Assembly (NCBI RefSeq): GCF_934525195.1 | Contig: NZ_CAKSZA010000006.1 | Span: 62,001-126,000, forward strand | DNA from: an uncultured Eubacterium sp. | Lineage (GTDB): Bacteria > Bacillota > Clostridia > Oscillospirales > Acutalibacteraceae | DNA length: 64,000 nt | Direction: 5' to 3' | In this document: piece after piece, positions 51,332-59,753 of the stretch | Numbering within the stretch: position 1 is the first letter of the stretch | How the letters are laid out: each line of letters opens with the position of its first letter | The notes under the pieces: model-generated | Seen by the model: the letters and a program-made list of their open reading frames with translations, nothing else | Databases searched by the model: none | Told to the model about the DNA's origin: nothing | Translations under genes and position numbers: made by a program

Positions 51332-53179
51332 ATGGGAAAGATTATTGGTATTGATTTAGGTACAACAAACAGCTGTGTTGCAGTAATCGAAGGCGGCGAA
51401 GCAGTTGTAATTCCAAACGCAGAGGGCGCAAGAACAACTCCTTCTGTTGTAGCATTCACAAAGGACGGCGAAAGAATGGTAGGCGCTGTTGCAAAGCGTC
51501 AGGCTATCACAAATCCGGACAAAACAATTTCATCAATCAAAAGACATATGGGTAGTGACTACAAGGTAGACGTTGACGGCAAGGACTACACTCCACAGGA
51601 AATTTCTTCAATCATTCTTCAAAAACTCAAGGGTGATGCAGAGGCTTATCTCGGTCAAAAAGTAACAGAGGCTGTTATCACGGTTCCTGCTTACTTCACA
51701 GACTCACAGCGTCAGGCAACAAAGGACGCAGGCAAGATTGCAGGTCTTGAAGTAAAGAGAATTATCAACGAGCCTACAGCTGCCGCTTTGGCATTCGGTA
51801 TTGATAAGGAAGACGATCAAAAGGTTATGGTTTACGACCTCGGCGGCGGTACATTCGATGTATCTATCATCGAAATGGGCGACGGTGTTCAGGAAGTTCT
51901 TGCAACAGCAGGTAACAACCACCTTGGCGGTGATGACTTCGATAAGAGAATTATGGATTGGCTTATTGCCGACTTCAAGGCACAAAACGGCATTGACCTT
52001 TCAGCAGATAAGATGGCTATGCAGCGTGTTAAGGAAGCAGCAGAAAAGGCAAAGATTGACCTTTCCGGTATGACTCAGGCTCAAATCTCACTTCCGTTCA
52101 TTACAGCAGACGCAACAGGTCCAAAGCACCTTGAAGCAACTCTTACAAGAGCAAAGTTCAATGAAATGACAGCAGACCTTGTTGAAGCAACAATGGGTCC
52201 TGTTCGTCAGGCAATGAAGGATTCGGGTCTTTCAATGAACGACCTCGACAAGATTCTCCTTGTCGGCGGTTCAACTCGTATTCCTGCAGTTCAGGAAGCA
52301 ATCAAGAACTTCTCAGGCAAAGAACCGTTCAAGGGCATTAACCCTGATGAATGTGTTGCTATGGGTGCCGCAATTCAGGGCGGTGTTCTCAACAACGATG
52401 TTGACGGCTTGGTACTTCTTGATGTTACACCTCTTTCACTCGGTATCGAAACAATGGGCGGTGTAAACACAGTTATCATCGAGCGTAACACAACAATTCC
52501 TACAAAGAAATCACAGATTTTCTCAACAGCCGCAGATAACCAAACTTCAGTAGAAGTTCATGTTCTTCAGGGCGAAAGAGAATTTGCAAAGGATAACAAG
52601 ACTCTCGGTATGTTCCACCTTGACGGTATTATGCCGGCTCGCCGTGGTGTTCCGCAGATTGAAGTTACATTCGATATTGATGAAAACGGTATCGTTCATG
52701 TAAGCGCAAAGGATCTCGGCACAGGCAAGGAGCAGAATATCTCAATCACAGCTTCTTCAAATATGTCTAAGGACGATATTGACAAGGCTGTAAGAGAAGC
52801 AGAGCAATTTGCAGAAGAAGATAAGAAGAAGAGAGAAGCTGTTGATATCCGCAACAACGCAGACCAAATGGTATATCAAACAGAAAAGATGCTTTCGGAA
52901 GATGCAGACAAGTTCTCTGCAGATGACAAGAGCGCTCTTGAAGCAAAACTCAACGACCTCAAGGAAGCATTGAAAGGCGACGACACAGACGCTATCAAGG
53001 CAAAGCAAGAAGATCTCACAAACAAGTTCTATGAGGTTTCTCAAAAGGTATATGAAGCAGCACAGGCAGCACAAAATGCACAGGCAGGTGCTCAACAGCA
53101 GGCAGACCCTAATGCAGGACAGCAGGGCGGCAACGCAGGCTATACAGATGCTGATTATACAGAGGTTGACGACAACTAA
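51332..53179 (+). CDS. dnaK: Molecular chaperone DnaK (Hsp70)
   Basis: 615 residues. GIDLGTTNSCVAVIEGG at the N-terminus, VYDLGGGTFDVSI and the linker VLLDVTPLSLGIETMGG define the ATPase and substrate-binding domains. The C-terminal lid ends in a glutamine/alanine-rich stretch and TDADYTEVDDN, usual for Gram-positive DnaK. AAAGGAGAT precedes ATG 51332. It sits between grpE and dnaJ. Confidence 0.98.
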   Translation: MGKIIGIDLGTTNSCVAVIEGGEAVVIPNAEGARTTPSVVAFTKDGERMVGAVAKRQAITNPDKTISSIKRHMGSDYKVDVDGKDYTPQEISSIILQKLKGDAEAYLGQKVTEAVITVPAYFTDSQRQATKDAGKIAGLEVKRIINEPTAAALAFGIDKEDDQKVMVYDLGGGTFDVSIIEMGDGVQEVLATAGNNHLGGDDFDKRIMDWLIADFKAQNGIDLSADKMAMQRVKEAAEKAKIDLSGMTQAQISLPFITADATGPKHLEATLTRAKFNEMTADLVEATMGPVRQAMKDSGLSMNDLDKILLVGGSTRIPAVQEAIKNFSGKEPFKGINPDECVAMGAAIQGGVLNNDVDGLVLLDVTPLSLGIETMGGVNTVIIERNTTIPTKKSQIFSTAADNQTSVEVHVLQGEREFAKDNKTLGMFHLDGIMPARRGVPQIEVTFDIDENGIVHVSAKDLGTGKEQNISITASSNMSKDDIDKAVREAEQFAEEDKKKREAVDIRNNADQMVYQTEKMLSEDADKFSADDKSALEAKLNDLKEALKGDDTDAIKAKQEDLTNKFYEVSQKVYEAAQAAQNAQAGAQQQADPNAGQQGGNAGYTDADYTEVDDN

Positions 53180-53250
53180 TAAAAATCAATAAGCAGAACG
53201 GGGTGGCTTCGGTCACCCATTCTGTGATATAATAGGAGGGCAATCAATTT

Positions 53251-54408
53251 ATGCCTGAACAAAAAAGAGATTACTATGAGGTGCTCGGTGTACAAAAGGG
53301 CGCAACAAATGACGAAATCAAAAAAGCGTTTCGTCAGGCTGCAAAAAAATATCATCCCGATTTGAACAAGGACGACCCATCGGCAGCTGAAAAATTCAAG
53401 GAATGTAACGAGGCTTACTCTGTTTTGTCCGATGCAGATAAAAGAGCAAAGTACGACCAATTCGGCTTTGCCGGTGTTGACCCTAATTATGCGGCAAGCC
53501 AAGGCGGATACGGTGGCGGAGCAGGTGGCTTCGGCTTCGACGGTGATATAGACCTCGGCGATATTTTCAGCAGCTTCTTCGGAGGCGGCGGAGGCTTCGG
53601 CGGATTTGGCGGAGGCAGAAATCCAAATGCTCCGCAACGAGGCAGAGATATTCAAACAACCGTTACCATTTCTTTTGAGGAAGCCGCAAAAGGTTGCAAG
53701 AAAACCGTTGAAGTGTCAAAGGTTGAGGATTGCTCAAAGTGTCACGGCACAGGCTGTGCAGAGGGCACAAGTCCAAAAACCTGTACACAGTGCGGCGGCA
53801 GCGGTCATATTACCGTTCAGCAAGGCTCGGGATTTTTCCAAGTCAGCTCAACAAGACCTTGTCCAACCTGTAACGGTACGGGTAAAATTATCGACAAGCC
53901 TTGCACCAAGTGTGCGGGCAGAGGTAAGGTTCGCAGAAAGACAAAGGTTGACATCAACATTCCTGCCGGCATTGACAACAATCAGGTTGTTACTGCAAGA
54001 GGTTTGGGCGATGTCGGCATAAACGGCGGACCTGCGGGCGACCTTAGAGTCGGCGTTATCGTTGAGGATCACAAGGACTTTATCCGTGACGGCTACGATA
54101 TTCATTACGAAAAGCATATCAGCATTGTCGAGGCTTGCCTCGGCGTTAAGGTTCGTATTCCAACCCTTGACGGCGATGTTGAATATTCCGTTCCGTCGGG
54201 AACACAGCCAAACGAAGTGTTCAGACTCAAGGGCAAAGGTATTCAGCGACTTAACAGCGTTGCAAAGGGCGACCTTTATGTTCATATCGTTGTTGATATT
54301 CCAAAGTCACTCACCGAGGAACAAAAGAAGTTACTTAAAGAATTTGACAAGTCCTATGTTGCCAATAAGGGCAAAGAAGGATTTTTTGACAAATTCAAAA
54401 AGAAATAA
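53251..54408 (+). CDS. dnaJ: Chaperone DnaJ (Hsp40)
   Basis: 385 residues. J domain (about 1-70) with HPD in KKYHPDLNKDD. A Gly/Phe-rich stretch (about 85-130). Four CxxCxGxG zinc repeats (CSKCHGTGC, CTQCGGSG, CPTCNGTG, CTKCAGRG, about 160-225), then the substrate domain. All four are intact. It is the last gene of the operon. Confidence 0.97.
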   Translation: MPEQKRDYYEVLGVQKGATNDEIKKAFRQAAKKYHPDLNKDDPSAAEKFKECNEAYSVLSDADKRAKYDQFGFAGVDPNYAASQGGYGGGAGGFGFDGDIDLGDIFSSFFGGGGGFGGFGGGRNPNAPQRGRDIQTTVTISFEEAAKGCKKTVEVSKVEDCSKCHGTGCAEGTSPKTCTQCGGSGHITVQQGSGFFQVSSTRPCPTCNGTGKIIDKPCTKCAGRGKVRRKTKVDINIPAGIDNNQVVTARGLGDVGINGGPAGDLRVGVIVEDHKDFIRDGYDIHYEKHISIVEACLGVKVRIPTLDGDVEYSVPSGTQPNEVFRLKGKGIQRLNSVAKGDLYVHIVVDIPKSLTEEQKKLLKEFDKSYVANKGKEGFFDKFKKK

Positions 54409-54422
54409 TATTTTAAAATTAA

Positions 54423-54458
54423 AAGACAGAACCGATTTCGGCTCTGTCTTATTTTTTT
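54423..54458 (+). terminator. Terminator of the heat-shock operon
   Basis: AAGACAGA (54423-54430) with an inner CCG/CGG stem pairs with TCTGTCTT (54443-54450), then ATTTTTTT. It overlaps the end of the minus-strand gene that follows. Confidence 0.8.
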
Positions 54459-54949
54459 ATAAAATCAGTGATTTTTGAGATTTTTATATGCTTCTTTGCA
54501 TCGGATATGTTGCGGTAAACGGTTAAATCTCCGCTTGGAATTTGATTGCTTAGTTGCTTTTTGAAGTTGCCGTTATTGATTGAATTTACAAATTCCATAA
54601 GCGTGCATTGCAGGTCGTAAGCTGTTAAAGATTCGGTATTGATATAGCATATATGTTTGTTTGATTTTGTATCGGGGAAGTCATTTATAACAGCGTAAAC
54701 ACCGCTTTCGTCCGAAGCAAAAATGTTTATGTAAGGTATGGCATAAATTTCCGTTGAACAGTCCCGTTCATCAAGAAAAAAGTTTATGCCGTATTTTTCT
54801 TTTGCTGTGTTAATAAAATTTGAATCATCCTCGTCAACAATCGGAATTGTGATTTTTCCGCAAGTTATAAATTCGTCATTCTTTGAATTGATGAAATGAG
54901 CGGAGCAATCATCAAAAAATATTTCGCTTGTATCAATGTAGTAAATCAT
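54449..54949 (-). CDS. Hypothetical cytoplasmic protein
   Basis: 166 residues, acidic, without signal or membrane segment, mixed alpha/beta (MIYYIDTSEIFFDDCSAHFIN, CGKITIPIVDEDDSNFI). ATG 54949 follows AAGGGTG and is preferred over a longer frame from 55084, which would run through low-complexity leader sequence. Convergent with dnaJ. No family recognised. Lower GC than the dnaJ operon. Confidence 0.7.
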   Translation of the reverse strand: MIYYIDTSEIFFDDCSAHFINSKNDEFITCGKITIPIVDEDDSNFINTAKEKYGINFFLDERDCSTEIYAIPYINIFASDESGVYAVINDFPDTKSNKHICYINTESLTAYDLQCTLMEFVNSINNGNFKKQLSNQIPSGDLTVYRNISDAKKHIKISKITDFIKK

Positions 54950-55178
54950 AGGTTTGACACCCTTGTTTTGTTGTAATCTAATTATAAACTTTATTGAAAT
55001 GAAAAGCAAGTTTAAAAATTTTTTGCCGTTTTGGATGTTTTTATGCTTTTGTTGTTGCATATAGCGAATATCAGATGTCCGCAAAATAACACGCTTGGTT
55101 GCAGGGGCATATTATGTAATGTAATATAGAAGCTGTCCCCGAGGGTGCTGTGCACCTTTATTTGAAAGGAGCGAAAGC
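54950..55178. other. Leader region of the lysis cassette
   Basis: No gene. It contains ACGCTTGGTTGCAGGG (55091-55106), two words also seen before the phage operon, and a GC-rich stretch GTCCCCGAGGGTGCTGTGCACC that may fold. No clear promoter. Confidence 0.4.
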
Positions 55179-55481
55179 GTGAACAGCTTGGCGCAAATTA
55201 TCATAACCGTCGGTGCGGTGGTGACGGCTTGCTTAACTGTTTTCGGTGTGTGCAAATCGCTTGCAGGATATATTTATTCGCTGAAAAATAATTCTCGAAT
55301 GCAGTCGGAGCGAAACACCGCACAGGATAAGGCTATTGCAAGGCTAAAGGAAGAAAACAAGCTTATTTGCTACGGACTTTCCGCCGCACTTGACGGTTTG
55401 GAACAGCTCGGCGCAAACCACTCTGTGCCGATTGCAAAAAACAAATTGCAAAAATATTTAAATCAACAGGCACATAAGTAA
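55179..55481 (+). CDS. Phage-type small membrane protein (XhlA-like), lysis cassette
   Basis: 100 residues. One N-terminal transmembrane helix (about 6-28, IIITVGAVVTACLTVFGVCKS), then a charged coiled coil (SERNTAQDKAIARLKEENKL). This topology and the position before a holin are like XhlA or phage hemolysin-like proteins. The start is GTG 55179 after AAAGGAGCG. It begins a three-gene lysis cassette. Confidence 0.7.
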   Translation: MNSLAQIIITVGAVVTACLTVFGVCKSLAGYIYSLKNNSRMQSERNTAQDKAIARLKEENKLICYGLSAALDGLEQLGANHSVPIAKNKLQKYLNQQAHK

Positions 55482-55527
55482 TTTATGAGCCGTGACAACT
55501 TGAATTTTATTTTAAAGGAGGACAAAT

Positions 55528-55734
55528 ATGACTTGTACAAAGACAACATTAAAACGAGCAGGGCGAACTTTTATCCAGTCTGCACTTGCTTATATCACGG
55601 TCAATGTGGTGTATATCAATTTTACCGATGACAAGGTGAGCGTAAAGTCTGCGATAACAGGCTTACTCATTGCGGCGGTGTCCGCAGGGATTTCCGCTGT
55701 GATGAACCTTGAAAAGAAAGAGGGCGAATGTTGA
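55528..55734 (+). CDS. Phage holin
   Basis: 68 residues with two hydrophobic segments (FIQSALAYITVNVVYINF and AITGLLIAAVSAGISAVM) around a charged turn, usual for small holins of clostridial phages. AAAGGAGGAC precedes ATG 55528. It would make membrane holes that let the endolysin reach the cell wall. Its end overlaps the endolysin start. Confidence 0.82.
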   Translation: MTCTKTTLKRAGRTFIQSALAYITVNVVYINFTDDKVSVKSAITGLLIAAVSAGISAVMNLEKKEGEC

Positions 55735-56351
55735 TGACCTTTGAAAAATGGGTGAGCCAAAATCTCGGCAAAAGCATTGATTATGACGGTGTTTACGGAG
55801 TTCAGTGCGTTGACCTTGCAAAGCATTATATCAAGAATGTTCTTGGGGTGAAGCCTGAAAGCATCGGTAATGCTATCGAATATTACAACAAACGCAAAAC
55901 GAGTGAATATCTCACTAAGAATTTTAAATGGATTGACAACACGGCGGAGTTTGTTCCGAAAAAGGGTGACCTTTGCGTGTTCACTTCAAAAAGCGGAAAT
56001 GGGCATATTTCCGTTGCAACTGGCGAGGGAACTACCTCGTATTTTTATTCTTATGACCAAAATTATCCAAAATCAAAGCACGAGCCAATGACCCTTGTTA
56101 AGCATAACTATACTTCGTTTTTGGGCGTTCTTCGACCTAAAAAGAAGAAAAAAACGGTAAAATGCTTCAAGACCTATAAGGGTGATAGCCTGAGCATAGT
56201 TGATGCTTTAGAGGCTGTTGGCGCAAAAAGCGATTTTGCTTATCGCAAAAAGATTGCCGCAAAGAATAAAATCAAAGATTATAAGGGCACGCCCGAACAA
56301 AATGAAAAAATGCTTGCGTTACTCAAAAAAGGTAAGCTTGTAAAACCGTAA
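55734..56351 (+). CDS. CHAP-domain endolysin
   Basis: 205 residues. The N-terminal CHAP amidase/peptidase has Cys25 in GVQCVDLAK and His91 in GNGHISVA. A basic linker (LRPKKKKKTVK) leads to a C-terminal binding-like domain with GDSLSIVDALEAVGAKSDFAYRKKIAAKNKI. No signal peptide, so release needs the holin upstream. ATG 55734 is nine bases from GAGGG; ATG 55728 is too close. A strong terminator follows. Confidence 0.87.
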   Translation: MTFEKWVSQNLGKSIDYDGVYGVQCVDLAKHYIKNVLGVKPESIGNAIEYYNKRKTSEYLTKNFKWIDNTAEFVPKKGDLCVFTSKSGNGHISVATGEGTTSYFYSYDQNYPKSKHEPMTLVKHNYTSFLGVLRPKKKKKTVKCFKTYKGDSLSIVDALEAVGAKSDFAYRKKIAAKNKIKDYKGTPEQNEKMLALLKKGKLVKP

Positions 56352-56353
56352 AA

Positions 56354-56386
56354 ATAACCCCACCAATTTGAGTTGGTGGGGTTTTG
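56354..56386. terminator. Bidirectional terminator after the endolysin gene
   Basis: AACCCCACCAA (56356-56366) is the inverse complement of TTGGTGGGGTT (56373-56383). Confidence 0.85.
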
Positions 56387-56387
56387 T

Positions 56388-56654
56388 TTATTCCTCTATG
56401 AGGTTGTTTTCTCGGAGCAGATTGATGAATTTCTCAACATCGGCTTTTGCTTTGCTTTCGTCAACATCATATTCCAAGGTGACCTTTTTTACCACTTCGT
56501 CAACGGTGGTGTCTTTGAGCAATGCATTCCAAAAAAACGTTCCGCTTTCGTTGAGGGTAATCATTCCGTTGAAAACTCTTTCTGCGTTGCCGACAGGAAC
56601 AACAATGTCAGATCCGGCGATGTTTCGCACGGTGAAGCCTTTTTTAATTCTCAT
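56388..56654 (-). CDS. PqqD-like (RRE-fold) protein
   Basis: 88 residues. MRIKKGFTVRNIAGSDIVVPVG and FNGMITLNESGTFFWNALLKDTTVDEVVKKV match the PqqD family, a winged fold that binds leader peptides of ribosomally made natural products. No radical SAM or precursor gene is in sight. Its start overlaps the stop of the gene before it by one base. It is last in the minus-strand operon after metY. Confidence 0.85.
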   Translation of the reverse strand: MRIKKGFTVRNIAGSDIVVPVGNAERVFNGMITLNESGTFFWNALLKDTTVDEVVKKVTLEYDVDESKAKADVEKFINLLRENNLIEE

Positions 56655-56905
56655 TAGCCTTTTAGCCCTCTTTCTTGTCTGTCCATATCTTCAATGACAA
56701 TATCGTAAATTTCGCCGAGACTTCTGCAATATTCCAAAACTTTCCACGGTTCGTTGGTGTGGTAGTGGATTTTGATTAAATCCTCGTCACCGACTGCGAT
56801 GAGGCAGTCGCCCTTGAAGTGCTCCACAAAGTAATCGTTGATTGCATCCTCGTCAAGGTCTGTGCCCTCGATGAGAAGTTGTGTGTCGTATCTGTATTCA
56901 AGCAT
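56654..56905 (-). CDS. Stand-alone FakA/DAK C-terminal-like domain
   Basis: 83 residues. YRYDTQLLIEGTDLDEDAINDYF, CLIAVGDEDLIKIHYHTNEPWKVLEYC and LGEIYDIVIEDMDRQ match the short domain at the end of FakA-type DAK2 kinases, which bind FakB-acyl chains. The kinase part is missing; it is not a frameshift, since a good AAAGGAG precedes ATG 56905. Paired with the PqqD-like gene. Confidence 0.75.
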   Translation of the reverse strand: MLEYRYDTQLLIEGTDLDEDAINDYFVEHFKGDCLIAVGDEDLIKIHYHTNEPWKVLEYCRSLGEIYDIVIEDMDRQERGLKG

Positions 56906-56922
56906 TGTAAAATCTCCTTTGG

Positions 56923-58191
56923 TTAAATCTTGTTGAGTGCTTGCTCGATGTCTGCGATAATATCCTCTGCAGCTTCAATACCGCAAGAAAATCTTACCAA
57001 GTCAGGTGTTACACCGCATTCTGCGAGTTGTTCGTCTGTCAACTGACGGTGAGTTGTTGATGCAGGGTGCAGGCAACATGTTCTTGCGTCTGCAACATGG
57101 GTAACAACGGCTGCCAATTCAAGGCTGTCCATAAATGTTGTTGCCGCATCTCTGCCGCCCTTAACGCCGAATGAAACAACACCGCAAGTGCCGTTTGGCA
57201 TATATTTTTGAGCAAGTGCGTATTGGCTGTCGTTTGGAAGCATTGCGCATTTAACCCATTCAATTTTTGGATGATTTTCAAGATACTTTGCAACCTTTTT
57301 TGCGTTCTCGCAATGTCTTTGAACTCTTAAATGCAATGATTCAAGACCGACATTCAAAAGGAATGCTTCGTTTGGTGATTGAACAGAACCCAAATCTCTC
57401 ATAAGCTGAACGGTTGCCTTTGTGATGTATGCGCCTTTGCCGAATGTGTCGGTGTAAACAACGCCGTGGTAGCTGTCGTCGGGAGTTGTGAGTCCCGGAT
57501 ATTTGTCGTTTTGAGTCCAGTCAAAATTACCGCTGTCAACGATTGCACCGCCGATTGTTGATGCATGACCTTCCATATATTTTGTTGTTGAATGTGTAAC
57601 AATATCAACGCCGAAATCAAACACACGGCAGTTGATAGGGGTTGCAAATGTGTTGTCAACGATGAGCGGAATTCCGTTCTTGTGAGCAACCTTTGCAAAT
57701 GTTTCGATGTCCAAAATATCAAGGCTTGGGTTAGAAATTGTTTCGCCGAAAATTGCCTTTGTGTTCGGCTTAATGGCAGCTTGGATTTCTTCCTCTGTTG
57801 CGGTTGGTGAAACGAATGTGAAATCAATTCCGAGTTTTCTCATTGTGACATTGAAAAGATTGAATGTTCCGCCGTAGATTGCAGATGATGACACAATGTG
57901 GTCGCCTGCCTGTGCAATGTTGAACACCGCATAGAAGTTTGCCGCCTGACCCGAGCCTGTGAGCATTCCTGCCACTCCGCCCTCAAGAGCCGCAATCTTT
58001 GATGCAACATTGTCGCAGGTCGGATTTTGAAGTCGTGAATAAAAATATCCGCTCTTTTTCAAATCAAACAAGTCGCCCATCTCGGCACTGCTGTCATATT
58101 TGAATGTTGTTGATTGAACAATCGGTATAACTCGTGGTTCACCGTTTTTTGGTTTGTATGTGCCTTGCACACAAATGGTATCAAGCTTCAT
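56923..58191 (-). CDS. metY: O-acetylhomoserine sulfhydrylase (MetY)
   Basis: 422 residues of the Cys/Met PLP-dependent family. The PLP lysine is in THSTTKYMEGHASTIGG around residue 205. TLCVQGTYKPKNGEPRVIPIVQSTTF-like N-terminus and the long insert (FDWTQNDKYPGLTTPDDSYHGVVY) mark the MetY type rather than MetB/MetC. It makes homocysteine from O-acetylhomoserine and sulfide. It is 26 bp behind coaX. No SAM riboswitch is seen before it. Confidence 0.92.
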   Translation of the reverse strand: MKLDTICVQGTYKPKNGEPRVIPIVQSTTFKYDSSAEMGDLFDLKKSGYFYSRLQNPTCDNVASKIAALEGGVAGMLTGSGQAANFYAVFNIAQAGDHIVSSSAIYGGTFNLFNVTMRKLGIDFTFVSPTATEEEIQAAIKPNTKAIFGETISNPSLDILDIETFAKVAHKNGIPLIVDNTFATPINCRVFDFGVDIVTHSTTKYMEGHASTIGGAIVDSGNFDWTQNDKYPGLTTPDDSYHGVVYTDTFGKGAYITKATVQLMRDLGSVQSPNEAFLLNVGLESLHLRVQRHCENAKKVAKYLENHPKIEWVKCAMLPNDSQYALAQKYMPNGTCGVVSFGVKGGRDAATTFMDSLELAAVVTHVADARTCCLHPASTTHRQLTDEQLAECGVTPDLVRFSCGIEAAEDIIADIEQALNKI

Positions 58192-58217
58192 TTTAATTGT
58201 CCTCTCTAAAAATGAAA

Positions 58218-58976
58218 TTATTTATTTTTGTTATATATAATTCGCAGTCCGTCAATCAAAAGATTTTCATCAATTATCATATCGTGACTGCAATTTTTTG
58301 CTATTGATTTGCCAAGACCGCCTGTGACAACAATCGTTGCCTTTTCGCCGAGTTCTTGCTCAAATTTGTCAATGAGTCCGTCAATCATACACGCTGTGCC
58401 GATGACGCATCCCGATTGCATACTCTCGATTGAATTTGTGCCGATGATTTTTTTCGGCGCTGTTATGTCAATCTGCGGAAGCAAAGCCGCACCTGCCGAT
58501 AAGGCGTTTATAGAAGTCTTTACTCCTGTTGTGATTGTTCCGCCCAAGAAGTTGCCGTCTTTGTCGAGCACCGAGCCTGTGGTTGCAGTGCCTAAATCAA
58601 AGATAATGGTTGGCTGCGGATATTTTTCTTTTGCCGCAACCGCACCTACAACAAGGTCTGCACCGAGCTGTGCCGGGTCGTCAATTTTTATTGAAAGTCC
58701 TGTTTTTATGCCGGGACCGACAACTATTGCGTTCACCTTGCAAACGGTGTAAATTGCTTTTTTCAGCGTGGTGACAAGTGCAGGAACAACCGAAGAAATG
58801 ATTGCTCCGTCAATTTGTATGTTGTCGTGCAAATTCAAAAAAGAATATATCTTCATTGCACATTCGTCTTCTGTTTCGTATATATTGGTGGAAACTCTGC
58901 CTGAACTGACAAGTTCCTCGCCGTCAATAACTCCGAGCACGATGTTGGTATTGCCCACATCAACTGCAAGTAACAT
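58218..58976 (-). CDS. coaX: Type III pantothenate kinase
   Basis: 252 residues. N-terminus MLLAVDVGNTNIVLGV (phosphate loop), GPGIKTGLSI and DLVVGAVAAKEKYPQP, IIFDLGTATTGSV, and ITTGVKTSINAL are the CoaX motifs. It carries out the first step of coenzyme A synthesis. ATG 58976 is eight bases from GAGG; ATG 58982 is too near. It leads the coaX-metY-DAK-PqqD operon. Confidence 0.93.
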   Translation of the reverse strand: MLLAVDVGNTNIVLGVIDGEELVSSGRVSTNIYETEDECAMKIYSFLNLHDNIQIDGAIISSVVPALVTTLKKAIYTVCKVNAIVVGPGIKTGLSIKIDDPAQLGADLVVGAVAAKEKYPQPTIIFDLGTATTGSVLDKDGNFLGGTITTGVKTSINALSAGAALLPQIDITAPKKIIGTNSIESMQSGCVIGTACMIDGLIDKFEQELGEKATIVVTGGLGKSIAKNCSHDMIIDENLLIDGLRIIYNKNK

Positions 58977-59060
58977 AGTCATTACCTCACTTTAGTTTGT
59001 ATCTAATATATATTATCATATATGCTACGCTTTGTAAAATAAAAAATTTTAAATTTTCTA

Positions 59061-59088
59061 TTGACAAATGAAAAATTTATGCTATAAT
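59061..59088 (+). promoter_or_regulatory. Promoter of tRNA-Val
   Basis: TTGACA (59061-59066), 16-bp spacer, TATAAT (59083-59088), 16 bases before the tRNA. Confidence 0.8.
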
Positions 59089-59104
59089 AAATGACGTTGA
59101 CCAC

Positions 59105-59180
59105 GGAAGCATAGCTCAGCTGGGAGAGCATCTGCCTTACAAGCAGAGGGTCACAGGTTCGAGCCCTGTTGTTTCCACCA
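59105..59180 (+). tRNA. tRNA-Val (anticodon TAC)
   Basis: 76 bases with encoded CCA. Acceptor GGAAGCA / TGTTTCC, D arm GCTC..GAGC, anticodon arm TCTGC-CTTACAA-GCAGA and T arm with GGTTCGAGCCC. The loop CTTACAA gives anticodon TAC for valine. Confidence 0.95.
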
Positions 59181-59183
59181 AAA

Positions 59184-59220
59184 AACATAGACACTCTTTT
59201 GAGTGTCTATGTTTTTTTTA
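59184..59220 (+). terminator. Terminator of tRNA-Val
   Basis: ACATAGACACTC, TTTT loop, GAGTGTCTATGT, then a run of T. Confidence 0.85.
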
Positions 59221-59222
59221 TT

Positions 59223-59254
59223 GAGTAATTTAGGGACTCGAACCTTGGGAAGAT
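59223..59254 (-). other. Possible tRNA 3'-end relic
   Basis: The minus strand reads CAAGGTTCGAGTCCCTAAA, a T-arm-like segment with GGTTCGAGTCC, without the rest of a tRNA. Confidence 0.35.
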
Positions 59255-59263
59255 TTTGACACC

Positions 59264-59287
59264 GTAGGGGCGAACTGTGTTCGCCTA
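59264..59287 (+). repeat. REP palindrome c
   Basis: 24-base identical copy of palindrome a in the RAYT gene (GTAGGGGCGAAC, TGTGTTCGCCTA), about 12 kb away, between tRNA-Val and rplU. Confidence 0.88.
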
Positions 59288-59318
59288 ATGAATATCAATA
59301 AATTATTTAATTAACCTC

Positions 59319-59346
59319 TTGACTTTTCGCCGTTTTCTGCTATAAT
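59319..59346 (+). promoter_or_regulatory. Promoter of rplU-prp-rpmA
   Basis: TTGACT (59319-59324), 16-bp spacer, TATAAT (59341-59346). Predicted start near 59353. Confidence 0.75.
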
Positions 59347-59352
59347 AATTAA

Positions 59353-59420
59353 GCCGCATATTATGGGCAGTAAGAAATGCACCTCGGTGTGTTCGCCTAT
59401 CGTAGCGAGACTTATGAAGG
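59353..59420 (+). promoter_or_regulatory. 5' leader of rplU (possible L21 leader)
   Basis: About 70 bases of GC-richer sequence with short complementary words (for example GTGCA/TGCAC-like parts around GAAATGCACCTCGG) at the place of the L21 leader known in Firmicutes. I could not fold it with confidence. Confidence 0.4.
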
Positions 59421-59432
59421 AGAGTTATTACT

Positions 59433-59741
59433 ATGTACGCAGTTATCGTAACAGGCGGAAAGCAGTACAAGGTATCTGAAGGTGATGTTCTTTACATCGA
59501 AAAGCTCGATGCAGAAGCAGAAGCAAAAATCACTTTCGATCAGGTTCTTGCAGTTGGCACAGACAAGGGTCTTAAGGCTGGCAAGGATTGCGCAAAGGCT
59601 ACTGTTGACGCAACAGTTGTTAAGAACGGCAAGGGCAAGAAAATCACTGTTTTCACCTACAAGCCAAAGAAGAACGAAAAGCGCAAGATGGGTCACAGAC
59701 AGCCTTACACAAAGGTTGAGATCACAAAGATTAACGCTTAA
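59433..59741 (+). CDS. rplU: 50S ribosomal protein L21
   Basis: 102 residues. MYAVIVTGGKQYKVSEGD and the end GHRQPYTKVEITKIN are the L21 family signatures. GAAGGAG precedes ATG 59433. First in the rplU-prp-rpmA operon, a near-universal order in Firmicutes. Confidence 0.97.
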   Translation: MYAVIVTGGKQYKVSEGDVLYIEKLDAEAEAKITFDQVLAVGTDKGLKAGKDCAKATVDATVVKNGKGKKITVFTYKPKKNEKRKMGHRQPYTKVEITKINA

Positions 59742-59753
59742 TTGTTTGATTTA

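Noticed and set aside
55179..56351. A bacteriocin or cell-wall remodelling operon instead of phage lysis
   Set aside because: Holin topology and a CHAP enzyme lacking a signal peptide fit phage lysis better.
58977..59060. SAM or T-box riboswitch for the coaX-metY operon
   Set aside because: The upstream region is short and AT-rich without conserved riboswitch motifs.
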